Below, piece after piece: positions 1 to 8,700 of a stretch of 9,203 nucleotides of DNA. The notes beneath the pieces were generated by a model. The model saw only the letters and a program-made list of their open reading frames with translations, made no database searches and had not been told where the DNA came from. Source of the stretch: GCA-002722245 sp038154685 (GTDB lineage Bacteria; Bacteroidota; Bacteroidia; Flavobacteriales_C; GCA-002722245); assembly GCA_038154685.1 (NCBI GenBank), contig JAYPYW010000095.1:1-9203 (forward strand), in the 5' to 3' direction. A program made the position numbers and the translations under genes. How positions within the stretch are numbered: the first letter of the stretch is position 1; each line of letters starts with the position of its first letter.

Positions 1-3000
1 GACCCCGGTTTATTCACAATTCGTCTGTCTGCTACCAACTCTGCGGGATGTACAAACACTACTGAAAACAATTTTTTAGTAAGGGAAACTCCAACAGCGG
101 ACTTCAATTTTGATCCTGAAGCCTGTGTTGATGAAAACGTTACATTCGTCTATTCAGGTACTGCTACAGCTTTAGCTGATTACCGATGGACTTTCGAAAG
201 CGCAACAATTGCTAGTGATATTGGGCAAGGACCTAAACTAAATGCCTGGTCAACTGGTGGAGAATTTCAAATTTCTTTAATAGTTACAGAAAACGCATGC
301 TCAGATACTTTAGCCCAACCCATTAAGATTAACGATTTACCCATTGTCACTTTAGAAAGTGATGCTCCAGGAGATAGTGTTTGTGAATTAGAACTAATTA
401 CCTTCACTGCCCTTCCTGATTCATTTGTCACCTACCAATTCATGAATCTAGGAGTTACTTTGCAAGATTCTTCATCAAACACATTTGCAATTGATACTCT
501 AAGATCACCAAATGAAATAACTGTCGTTGCTGTTGATAGTAACAACTGTGCCAGTACTGCTTCATCAAACTTGGAAATCACAGTTCTTCCAAAACCCTTT
601 ATATCATTAACATCAAGTGACATAAATGACACTATTTGTAGGGGGGAATCGATCACCTTTATTGGTTCGGGGACTTTTGATTCTTATGAATTTTTTGACG
701 GATTTTTAAGCCTTCAAAATTCAACATCATCTTCCTACAACACAATGGAACTGGAAGAAGACAATGGTATCTATGTAATTGCAACAGATTTAGGTTGTGA
801 AGGTTTCCCTAGTAATACTATTCGAACTGAAGTTGTTGCTCCTTTAAAGATTCCTACTTTGAATTGTGGTGAATCAACAACCAATTCGGTTTCATGGATT
901 TGGGAATCAATTGATGATGCATTAGGTTACGAAATTAGTATCAACGGAGGTCCATTCGAATCACCAAATTCAGGAATGTTAAGTCATTTACAAACCGGCA
1001 TGTTTTTCGGAGATTCTGCAGTAGCTGTTGTACACGCTTTGGGTCAAGATCCTTGTGGAAATAGCTTGGAGACAGATACTGTAAAATGTTACGCAATACC
1101 TTGTGAAGAAATTGGCTTCACCCCTCTTGGAGAAGAAATATATTGTGCGGGTGATACACTAACAATTGGTGTAGATAATATCAATACTCAAGGTATTTAC
1201 AGATTAGAGTTTAACGATTCTATTTATACAGATTCAAGTTTGTCTTTCATCACCTCAATGGACACACTTGTCACTGCTAAACTTACAGATTTAACACAAC
1301 CAGGTTGTCCAATTTTTAAATATGATTTCAACATAACTGTTAACCCAATCCCTGATTTCAACTTACTTATCTCCTTAGACACAGTTTGTTTAAAAGATGA
1401 AATAATTATCTCATCTGATTCAGCTGGTTTTGCCAGTTATAACTTCAGTGTAAATGGGACAGAAGTCTTAGATTCGGCTTACCATATTTTGACCACTAAC
1501 TTCGACACAGATTTAGATAAAGAAATTGTATTGACAGCAACTGAAAAGGGGTGTTCAAATTCGGATACGGCTAATGTTTATGTTGTTCCTACCCCGCCTA
1601 ATGATATTTCTTTATCTTCAACAGAAATTTGTGAAGGAGAAAAAGTAACTTTTTCAGGAACTCCCGGATACGACAGATATACTTTTACGAGATTAATTGG
1701 AACTGGATTTTTTGATATTCTAGACTCTACTATCAATGAAGTAGAAGTAACTAGCAGAGAGCCAGAAAACATAATTATTTCATTAGTTGCATATGACAAA
1801 AACGCTTGTCAATCATTAAATGTAATCGATACAGCTTTTGTTACTCCAACACCAACCATTACAATTGCTTCAACACCTGATTCACTTTGTAATGGCGGGA
1901 TTTTAAACATTGAGGTAAACACCTCTATATATACCACCTATAAACTCTATGAAAATTTTTACGAAATAAACGAAAATGATTCTGGAAACTTTGAGGTACC
2001 TGATCCAATTAATGGAAAGCTTTACGCGGTACAACCAATCGAAAAAGGTTGTGTTGGTCCATTTTCAAATCAAATTGAGGCTAAAGTAAAGGACTCTCTA
2101 GACATACCAAATATTTATTGCGGAACTACTGGTGGAGGTGTTATTACATTTTTTTGGGATCCAGTTGAAAATTCAGATGGGTACAATGTTGAATTTAGAA
2201 CACCAACTGGCCCTGTTAGTTTTACATCCCCTTTAGATTTATCGAATAGTATAACCGGTCTTACCGCAGGTGACACCGTTTGGGCACAGGTAAGGGCTTT
2301 ATCTACAGGACCTTGTGGACCAACTGCATTTTCGAACGAAGTTTATTGTATAATGCCTTGTGCAGGTGTTACATTTGATATTGACCCCTTCACAGACGAA
2401 GTTTGTGAAGGCGATACGGTAGAACTTTCAATTTCATCCATTAATGTTTCACCCGAAAACTACTTAATCTCATGGAATGGTGGGCCTTTAGGGAAATTAA
2501 CGGCTGACACATTAACTAGTTTAGTTTCAGGACCAAATACAATCAGAATTAGTGTAAGTGATACTACTCAACCTCACTGCCCACCAACAGAAAAAGACCT
2601 GAAAATAAAGGTTAATGCTTATCCTGTTGTTTCTATCTCTGGTCCTTCAGAAATTTGTGGGGATACAGCTATTTTATTTGCAGCCTCGCCAAGATCGTAT
2701 GATTCTTATGCATTTTTTGATGGGTTTGTAAAAATTCAAGATTCAATAAACCCTGAAGTAATCGATTTCGACTTGGAAAATGGTCACACCTACAGAGTTG
2801 TGGCTACGAATAACGGATGTGCAGATACTAGTAACGGTATTACCATTTCGGTTTCTGATCCACTTGAAATTCCAGATGTGTTTTGTGGAGCTTCAGGGTT
2901 AGATTCAATCGAATTGAGATGGGACTCAGTTCCTAAGGCATCAGGATACCAAATTAGTATAAATGGTTTTCCTTGGACAACACCTAACGGTGATTTTAAG

Positions 3001-4857
3001 CATTTAATTAGTGGAACAGATCCAGAAGATACTGTTAGCTTCGCTATAAGAGCAATTGGAGCTTTACCATGTGGAAATAGCTTAAGGTCGGATCAAATTA
3101 GATGTGTAGCTAAACCATGTCATTTCAAAGATTTTGAATTCTTAAGAGATACACTAATTTGTGAAGGTGATTCAATTGATTTATATGCTTCAAAAACTAA
3201 TTCGGTTAGTACAAACAGAGGTTTCTCTTTCGATTTTGGAACTACTTATTCAAAGGATTCCTTATTAAGAGTTTCTCCTTCAACGAAAACAAGCTACTCC
3301 TTGTATATGATTGACTCCGCTGAACTACAGTGTCCTTTTGTTGAGAAAAAAGTGATAGTTGATGTTCACCCTATTCCTGTTTTTGTACTTGAAAATTCTA
3401 CTGAAAATGACACAGTATGTGAAGGGGAAATAATCATTTTTACTGCTGATACTGCTGGGTTTGATATCTATGAAACTTATATTAATGATATTTTGGTTTT
3501 AGACACCAATTACTTTGAATTCAGAACTGATTCGTTAGGTACTGGAGTCCAAAAAATTTACATGACAACTTATGATGACGTTTGTTTCTTTACAAGTGAT
3601 ACTCAAGAAATTAATGTTGTTTCTTTCCCTGAACTACTCTTAACTACTTCAGATTCTGATTTAGAAATATGTGCTGAGGACACTATTGAATTTTCAGCCA
3701 ATGCGGGATTTGACTCTTACAATTATTATCAAGTATTAGGGACCGATACAACGCTTATTCAATCTGGGCCAGACTCCATTTACACCTCTAATTCCCTTAT
3801 TGATAATAGTACCATTTTTGTAGAAGGAAGTAACGCTAGTGCGTGTGCTAAAACAACGGCAAGCTTCAATTTCAAAGTAAATCCAATTCCTGAGCCTGTT
3901 TTAACAAGTTCAGATATAGATGATATAATTTGTGGGTTAGATACACTTACTTTTACTGTTTCACCAGATACTTTAGATGATTATCAATTCTTCAACAATG
4001 ACGAATTAGTTGAGTTTGGTGGTCATGTTTATGTAACCGATTCTTTAAGACCAGGTAATAATATTTATGTTTTTGCAACAGAAGATGGGTGTTCTAACAT
4101 AACTGACACAATTTCAACCAGCGTAGAATTCACTCCTGAAATAACAACTGGGTCAGACACTAACGAAATTTGTGTTGGTGATCAAATTAGACTTTGGGTT
4201 TCTGGCGGAGATGAAAAACTATGGAGCACGGGCGAAACTACCGATACGATTTTAGTTACCCCTAGCCCTGATACAGACTATTGGGTAAACGGAATTACTG
4301 GTAATTGTACTAGTCCATCTGATACTTTTAACATCGATATTGATGAAGACATTCCTACTCCATTCGCAGGGGAAGACACAACTATCTGTATCGAAGACAG
4401 TATTGAATTAGAGGCTTTCGGTGGATTTACGTATAAGTGGTATCCAACAGATTCTGTTGCTGATTCAACAGCAGATTTCACTTTTACAAAATTTACTACT
4501 TCGCAAACGATTACATTGGAAGCAAAAACTACACATTGTATCAGAACCGATTCTGTAAGAATCTCAATTGATTTATGTCTAGAAGAACTTCCAGACGGTA
4601 TTCCTAATGGGCTTACACCAAATGGTGATGGAACCAATGATTCATGGGACATCCCTTACATTTGGTACTTCGAAAACAATAGCGTTAAAATATATAACAG
4701 ATGGTCGAATTCGGTTTACGATGCTGCCCCATATAAAGGAGATTGGGAAGGAACTAATAGAAATGGTAACCCATTACCAGATGGTACGTATTTTTATGTC
4801 TTAGATTTAGGTAACGGTAAACAACCATATACAGGATTTATTGTTATCCATAGATAA
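1..4857 (+). CDS. Giant multidomain Ig/PKD/FN3-like surface protein with T9SS type B C-terminal domain (5' partial)
   Basis: The frame is open from base 1 to the TAA at 4855-4857, giving 1618 visible residues. The start lies upstream: the ATG at 442 falls inside an Ig-like domain, and homologous domain sequence precedes it. The visible part is a beads-on-a-string array of about fifteen Ig/PKD-like domains, each opening with a Cys followed by a [VIL]xF-type strand (often CEGD/CEGE), plus three Cys-rich FN3-like domains near residues 284-368, 702-787 and 957-1040. The last ~90 residues form a T9SS type B sorting domain. By family knowledge such proteins cross the outer membrane through the type IX system and act as adhesins or gliding-motility surface filaments. 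No catalytic domain is visible, so the ligand is unknown. The PorP/SprF gene begins 10 bases downstream, as for SprB-SprF pairs. Cell-surface location is a confident call; adhesion is inference from architecture. Confidence 0.93.
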   Translation, partial: DPGLFTIRLSATNSAGCTNTTENNFLVRETPTADFNFDPEACVDENVTFVYSGTATALADYRWTFESATIASDIGQGPKLNAWSTGGEFQISLIVTENACSDTLAQPIKINDLPIVTLESDAPGDSVCELELITFTALPDSFVTYQFMNLGVTLQDSSSNTFAIDTLRSPNEITVVAVDSNNCASTASSNLEITVLPKPFISLTSSDINDTICRGESITFIGSGTFDSYEFFDGFLSLQNSTSSSYNTMELEEDNGIYVIATDLGCEGFPSNTIRTEVVAPLKIPTLNCGESTTNSVSWIWESIDDALGYEISINGGPFESPNSGMLSHLQTGMFFGDSAVAVVHALGQDPCGNSLETDTVKCYAIPCEEIGFTPLGEEIYCAGDTLTIGVDNINTQGIYRLEFNDSIYTDSSLSFITSMDTLVTAKLTDLTQPGCPIFKYDFNITVNPIPDFNLLISLDTVCLKDEIIISSDSAGFASYNFSVNGTEVLDSAYHILTTNFDTDLDKEIVLTATEKGCSNSDTANVYVVPTPPNDISLSSTEICEGEKVTFSGTPGYDRYTFTRLIGTGFFDILDSTINEVEVTSREPENIIISLVAYDKNACQSLNVIDTAFVTPTPTITIASTPDSLCNGGILNIEVNTSIYTTYKLYENFYEINENDSGNFEVPDPINGKLYAVQPIEKGCVGPFSNQIEAKVKDSLDIPNIYCGTTGGGVITFFWDPVENSDGYNVEFRTPTGPVSFTSPLDLSNSITGLTAGDTVWAQVRALSTGPCGPTAFSNEVYCIMPCAGVTFDIDPFTDEVCEGDTVELSISSINVSPENYLISWNGGPLGKLTADTLTSLVSGPNTIRISVSDTTQPHCPPTEKDLKIKVNAYPVVSISGPSEICGDTAILFAASPRSYDSYAFFDGFVKIQDSINPEVIDFDLENGHTYRVVATNNGCADTSNGITISVSDPLEIPDVFCGASGLDSIELRWDSVPKASGYQISINGFPWTTPNGDFKHLISGTDPEDTVSFAIRAIGALPCGNSLRSDQIRCVAKPCHFKDFEFLRDTLICEGDSIDLYASKTNSVSTNRGFSFDFGTTYSKDSLLRVSPSTKTSYSLYMIDSAELQCPFVEKKVIVDVHPIPVFVLENSTENDTVCEGEIIIFTADTAGFDIYETYINDILVLDTNYFEFRTDSLGTGVQKIYMTTYDDVCFFTSDTQEINVVSFPELLLTTSDSDLEICAEDTIEFSANAGFDSYNYYQVLGTDTTLIQSGPDSIYTSNSLIDNSTIFVEGSNASACAKTTASFNFKVNPIPEPVLTSSDIDDIICGLDTLTFTVSPDTLDDYQFFNNDELVEFGGHVYVTDSLRPGNNIYVFATEDGCSNITDTISTSVEFTPEITTGSDTNEICVGDQIRLWVSGGDEKLWSTGETTDTILVTPSPDTDYWVNGITGNCTSPSDTFNIDIDEDIPTPFAGEDTTICIEDSIELEAFGGFTYKWYPTDSVADSTADFTFTKFTTSQTITLEAKTTHCIRTDSVRISIDLCLEELPDGIPNGLTPNGDGTNDSWDIPYIWYFENNSVKIYNRWSNSVYDAAPYKGDWEGTNRNGNPLPDGTYFYVLDLGNGKQPYTGFIVIHR
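589..1344 (+). repeat. Ig-FN3-Ig supermodule, copy 1 (~252 residues)
   Basis: This is the first of three copies of an Ig-like / FN3-like / Ig-like trio within the giant protein. The Ig part contains FDSYEFFDGF. The FN3-like part runs from KIPTLNCG through GYEISINGGPF and PCGNS to KCYAIPC. The second Ig begins YCAGDTLTIGV and ends with TQPGCP and a VNPIP linker. FN3 Cys positions are residues 289, 352, 363 and 368. It is closest to copy 3, even at the nucleotide level (shared tgtggaaatagctt and gattcttatg runs). Confidence 0.8.
1846..2616 (+). repeat. Ig-FN3-Ig supermodule, copy 2 (~257 residues)
   Basis: This is the second copy of the trio and the most divergent. Its Ig part begins LCNGGILNIEV. 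The FN3-like part has DIPNIYCG, WDPVENSDGYNVEF, GPCGPTAFSNEVYCIMPC, with Cys at residues 707, 772, 783 and 787 matching copy 1 spacing closely. The closing Ig starts VCEGDTVELS and ends with TQPHCP. It abuts copy 3 directly, while two extra Ig-like domains separate it from copy 1. Confidence 0.78.
2617..3369 (+). repeat. Ig-FN3-Ig supermodule, copy 3 (~251 residues)
   Basis: This is the third copy of the trio. Its Ig part has YDSYAFFDGF, the counterpart of FDSYEFFDGF in copy 1. The FN3-like part has EIPDVFCG, GYQISINGFPW and PCGNSLRSDQIRC, with Cys at residues 962, 1024, 1035 and 1040. The closing Ig begins ICEGDSIDLYAS and ends with QCP and a VHPIP linker equivalent to VNPIP of copy 1. Six Ig-like domains without FN3 follow, counting the closing Ig of this trio as the first. 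Confidence 0.8.
4588..4854 (+). other. T9SS type B (gliding-motility-associated) C-terminal sorting domain
   Basis: Residues ~1530-1618 of the giant protein carry the hallmarks of the CHU_C / gliding-motility C-terminal family: an N-terminal PNGLTPNGDGTNDSW motif, then VKIYNRW, a W-x-G turn (GDWEGTNRNG), LPDGTYFYVLDLG, and a final YTGFIVIHR strand at the very C-terminus. This is the signal read by the type IX translocon. Type B signals, unlike type A, are generally associated with SprF/PorP-like partners, which fits the next gene. The domain looks complete, with no missing strand. Confidence 0.95.
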
Positions 4858-4868
4858 GAGTTGGTGTG
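4858..4868 (+). promoter_or_regulatory. 10-base gap and GTG start of the PorP/SprF gene
   Basis: Between the TAA ending at 4857 and the chosen GTG at 4868 there are only 10 bases, with no room for a promoter or terminator. A TTG at 4841 in the same frame would add nine residues ahead of the signal peptide and overlap the upstream gene. The GTG yields a textbook signal peptide starting (M)KKFSLYILFVLF, so it is preferred. No convincing Shine-Dalgarno sequence is seen, as is usual in Bacteroidota. Confidence 0.65.
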
Positions 4869-5797
4869 TGAAAAAATTTAGTTTGTACATATTATTTGTA
4901 TTGTTTGCTCATGAAACTATTGGGCAGCAGCTTCCGCTGTACAGTAATTATATGTTCTCAACATTTGCTCACAACCCTGCTTACGCTGGTCATAAAAGAA
5001 GAATTGATGCAATTTTAACGCATCGAAACCACATGGCCGGATTCCCTGGAGCACCTACCACTCAGCTATTCACAGCTTCAATGCCTATTCAAAAATATTT
5101 TGTTGGAACTGGAGTAAAAATTGTTCATGATCGTGTTGGGATTACACGCTCTACAAGTTTTAGTGGTGCAGGTAATTATACTTTGACCTTGGCTGATGGA
5201 AAATTAACTGCCGGATTAGAGCTAGGATTACAACAGTACGGAATTGATTGGGATCAGCTGGACTTAAATGATCCGGACAATGCTCTACCTGCAACAAACA
5301 CAAATGTTACTGTTGGAAATTCGGCATTTGGTTTGTTTTATGATAGGGAAAATTGGTACGTTGGATACTCAGTACAAAACCTTTTTAGAAGTAAACTTAA
5401 CTTCGATAAAACAAAAAGTGATGAAGAAGCTCGACTTAAATTGCATAATTATTGGCAGGGCGGAATGGCTTTCGAAGTGAATGATAGATTCGCTGTTGAA
5501 CCTCATACACTTATTAAATACGTTTCGAGAGCTCCATTGCAAGTTGACCTTGGTGGTTTTGTGGTTTACAATGCCATGGCAGGTGCTGGTATAGCATTTA
5601 GAACTGGAGATGCATTGTACTTTTCACTCAAATATGAATGGAAAGAAATGCTTTCTGTAGGATACAATTATGGAATTAGGGTGAATTCTTTATCTCCATA
5701 TACAGGAAGCTCCCATGAATTTATGATAAGCTATTTTTATCAATTGCTTCCACCACCAATTATAAAGAAAAGAAAAACTATTTGGATAGTTAATTAG
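4868..5797 (+). CDS. PorP/SprF-family type IX secretion system outer-membrane protein
   Basis: 309 residues from the GTG at 4868, a typical length for the family. The N-terminus is a signal peptide (KKFSLYILFVLFAHETIG) followed at once by the family signature QQLPLYSNYMF and the near-invariant HNPAYAG. Further family features are FPGAPTTQLF, a GTGVKIVHDRVGITRS strand, alternating beta strands with aromatic girdles, and a C-terminal GSSHEFMISYFYQ strand. Members are predicted outer-membrane beta-barrel proteins. PorP is needed for T9SS function in Porphyromonas gingivalis, and SprF for surface delivery of the type B substrate SprB in Flavobacterium. Placement directly behind a type B substrate gene suggests this paralogue serves that protein specifically, which is inference. 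Because genomes carry several such paralogues, no gene symbol is assigned. The downstream gene overlaps its stop by one base. Confidence 0.93.
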   Translation: MKKFSLYILFVLFAHETIGQQLPLYSNYMFSTFAHNPAYAGHKRRIDAILTHRNHMAGFPGAPTTQLFTASMPIQKYFVGTGVKIVHDRVGITRSTSFSGAGNYTLTLADGKLTAGLELGLQQYGIDWDQLDLNDPDNALPATNTNVTVGNSAFGLFYDRENWYVGYSVQNLFRSKLNFDKTKSDEEARLKLHNYWQGGMAFEVNDRFAVEPHTLIKYVSRAPLQVDLGGFVVYNAMAGAGIAFRTGDALYFSLKYEWKEMLSVGYNYGIRVNSLSPYTGSSHEFMISYFYQLLPPPIIKKRKTIWIVN

Positions 5798-5799
5798 TG
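5791..5799 (+). promoter_or_regulatory. TAGTG stop/start overlap fixing the start of the third gene
   Basis: The TAG of the PorP/SprF gene (5795-5797) shares its G with a GTG (5797-5799) that opens the third gene. An in-frame TAA at 5791-5793 blocks any longer start. The next in-frame ATG, at 5878, comes after the hydrophobic signal segment and would destroy it. The one-base overlap suggests translational coupling between the barrel and its neighbour. Confidence 0.8.
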
Positions 5800-8700
5800 A
5801 TTAAGAGGAATAAAAATATAAGTAGTATAAATGCAAAGGCAGTATCGGTATTAACGGTTCTGCTTTTAGCATTTTTAATGGGTACGTCTCAAGTTGAGAA
5901 CCGTAACCTCATTAGAGCTACCCGATATTTTGAATTAAATCAGTTCCAAGAGGCTATCCCCTATTTCGAAAAAGCTATCAAAGCTGGAAACTCAAAAGAG
6001 CGAAGAGAATCTAATGAAAGGTTAGCTGATTGTTATAGAATTATTGTGGATTTCGACAATGCAGAATATTGGTATCGTAAGTTAATTGCACGTGGTGGCG
6101 GACCATCTGCCATCTTTAAATACGGAATGGCGCTCAAGGCTGCGGCGAAGTACGCGGAAGCAAAGGAACAATTTGAATTGTATCAAAACTTACGACCGGA
6201 AGACCCTCAGGGAAGAATTCAAGCCATGGCCTGTGATACGGTAGAATCATGGATTACCATGGAAAGCGTTTTCGATGTAAAAGAACTTGAATTCATCAAC
6301 ACACCAGGACCGGAATACTCTCCTGTTCCATATGGGAACGGAATTATTTTTAGTTCTCAAAGAAAAGGAGGTACAAAGGCGCTAGTTTCTTTTGATGGTG
6401 GTTCGGGAGAAGTTGCATCAGATTTATTTTACATCCAACATGACGGGACTGATGCTTCAATGGAAAATATTCCTGGATTATTCCCTCAACTAAACACAAA
6501 CGAAGATGATGGTACCCCTACGTTTACTGGAGATGGAAGAACTGTTTATTTTGTAAGAACTGTTGATGGTACAAAAAGAGATGAAAACAACAGAATTACA
6601 AGTACCTTGAAGATTTTTAAAAGTACTTTAGATACAGGTGTTTGGAGTCCTCCTTCTGATGCGTTCCCACACAACAGTGAATATCATTCTGTATTTCATC
6701 CATCTATTTCCCCTGATGGAAGGAAAATACTTTTTGCTTCAGATATGCGTGGTGGAAAAGGTGGAACGGATATTTACATTTGCTATAAATTCGGAAACAA
6801 CTGGTCCAAACCATATAACCTCGGACCGGAAGTTAATACTTTCGATTACGAACTGCACCCTCACTTCCTAGATGATTCAACTTTTTACTTCTCGTCTAGA
6901 GGACACCCAGGGATGGGAGGATTGGATATTTTTAAAACTACTTTCCACCATGATATTGGTTGGACAAACGTTGAAAACTTAAGAAGTCCAATTAACTCTA
7001 TTGGTAATGATAGATCTATTGTTTTCGACGATCCTTATCATGGTTTCCTTGTTTCCGATAGAATTAACGGTACCGGAGATGCTGATATTTATTCGTTCTC
7101 AAAAGTGGGACCAAGAGAAGTTGTTTTTGACGGACAAAGATTAATGATCAGGGATTTCTCTATGTTTGATGACACAAGAGTTTCTGTATCAGCAAAAGAT
7201 GAAAATGGTGAAAAAATAAAAATCAAACCTGGTTCCGAAAATGGGTATTTTCAATTAGACTCATTGAGACCCAACCTCAAATACAAAATTAAACTCCGTA
7301 AAGGAATCCGATCAATTGGATACTTCTATTTCACAATCGAAAGAAAAGGATCTCAACATAAAGTAAAAATTAAAACCCGAGATCTTGAATTAGAATACAA
7401 AGGAAAAGTTGGGGAATTCACATCCAATGCAATTGCTGATTCAAATTTAGTTGCAAGTAATGGTTTAAAAAAGGTTCAAACCTCAAAGAGAAGGAAACCC
7501 AAGCTTATTAATTTAACCATGGCTCAAATCAGAGAACCTATTGTTAATGAGGATCATGAAGGGGAAGATTTCACTCCATTTCCTGGGGTAATTGCCAAGT
7601 TAAAAAAGGGTAAGAAAGTAAAAGAAGAAGAACAATCCAATCTTGAAGGTAACTATGAGTTCTTCATAGAGGACAGAAAAAATATAACTATAGAAATCGA
7701 TTCCATCCCTGAAGATTTTAAAGACATAGTAGACGAGATGGCGAAGAAGTTTGCTAAGGAAGATTCAATTGCTAACACTCCTGAAATTATGAGTGATGAA
7801 GAGATAGCTGCCTATGAGGACAGCATGGCTGTTGTAGCTCAAATGGCCAAAGATTCAGCATCAATGGAGCAAAGCGCTGAAATTACAGATGTTGGAAATC
7901 CATTGGACTCATTAAAAGGAGAGGATGTAGCAAAATTAGATAAAGGGACAGATGACGGAAAGCAAGATCAAATTGATACTGAATTAGAAATTCCGAAAAT
8001 CACCGATGATTCAGAAGGAATTGAGGCGGATAAAACAGCCGAGGAGCAATTAGCAATTGGAACTGAAGGACCAGCAATGGCTACTGGTGGAAAACAAGAT
8101 GAGGGGATTTCAAATGACGGTGAGGGATCAGGAAATGAAATGATCACTTTGGATGGACCTGATGATGGAAAGGATAAAACTGATGATTCTGGATTATTAG
8201 GAAAAGAAGAAACTGGTGATGAAACTGGAATCCAACTAGACGATATCGATCAAAAAATAGATGATGTTACGACAGGAATTGAAAAAGATACTGAAACAGA
8301 TAAAACAGATGGAATTGCAACCGATCAAGACGGACCTTCTTTGGATGATGGAACTGATGGATTAGGTTTAGAAAACGGTATTGAAGGAACAGACGGCATT
8401 GATGTTGACGGATTAGACATGTCTGACGATGGAACTGATGACCTTTTGACAACTGAGGAATCTGGAGATAGTACTGATGGAATTGGTTTAGATATTGAAA
8501 ACCCAGATGAATTAACTGGGGATAGAATTGAAAAAGAGCAAGATAAAAATGGTTCAGATGGTATTTCAATTGATGGACAAACAGAAGGTTTAGATGGCGA
8601 GAAAGACGGAATTACAGCAGATTCAGGAATTGATTCGAAAGATAAAATTGGAACCAAGTCTTTAGATGCTTTACTGGACTCAAACCCGGACGACCAATTG

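Larger units (their letters stand above)
106..4560 (+). repeat. Array of ~15 Ig/PKD-like domains with ~85-residue periodicity
   Basis: Each domain opens with a Cys-containing strand. The opening Cys residues fall at visible residues 42, 128, 213, 382, 463, 544, 630, 802, 886, 1054, 1140, 1224, 1311, 1391 and 1463. Neighbouring spacings are 80-87 residues, except three of 168-172 where an FN3-like domain is inserted, and a final 72. The second Cys of most domains lies in a late strand (for example ATDLGC, VATNNGC, ATEDGC), suggesting one disulfide per domain. The first domain, with YRWTF and a GEFQISLIV strand, is closest to a classical PKD fold; the others resemble the Ig-like domains that accompany CHU_C proteins. 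Residues 1-35 are the tail of a further upstream domain. Confidence 0.85.

Noticed and set aside
442..444. ATG as the start of the giant surface protein
   Set aside because: The same frame is open back to base 1 and encodes PKD/Ig-like sequence. The ATG lies in the middle of a domain with no signal peptide, so it is internal.
432..4652. Minus-strand open frames at 432-656, 1578-1799 and 4278-4652
   Set aside because: They lie entirely within the strongly supported plus-strand domain array and show no recognisable motif or signal peptide.
4841..4867. TTG at 4841 as start of the PorP/SprF gene
   Set aside because: It would overlap the upstream gene by 17 bases and put nine extra residues before a clear signal peptide that begins neatly at the GTG at 4868.
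4858..4867. Terminator or promoter between the first two genes
   Set aside because: Ten bases cannot hold either, and no hairpin with a T-run was seen around the junction.
4607..6871. Short plus-strand frames at 4607-4804, 5268-5480 and 6638-6871
   Set aside because: They are out of frame inside the sorting domain, the barrel and the propeller, where the main frame has clear family motifs.
8341..8460. Thrombospondin type 3 or RTX calcium-binding repeats
   Set aside because: Asp/Gly content is suggestive, but the DxDxDG and CP features of TSP3 and the GGxGxD nonapeptides of RTX are absent. Only a general cation-binding possibility is kept.
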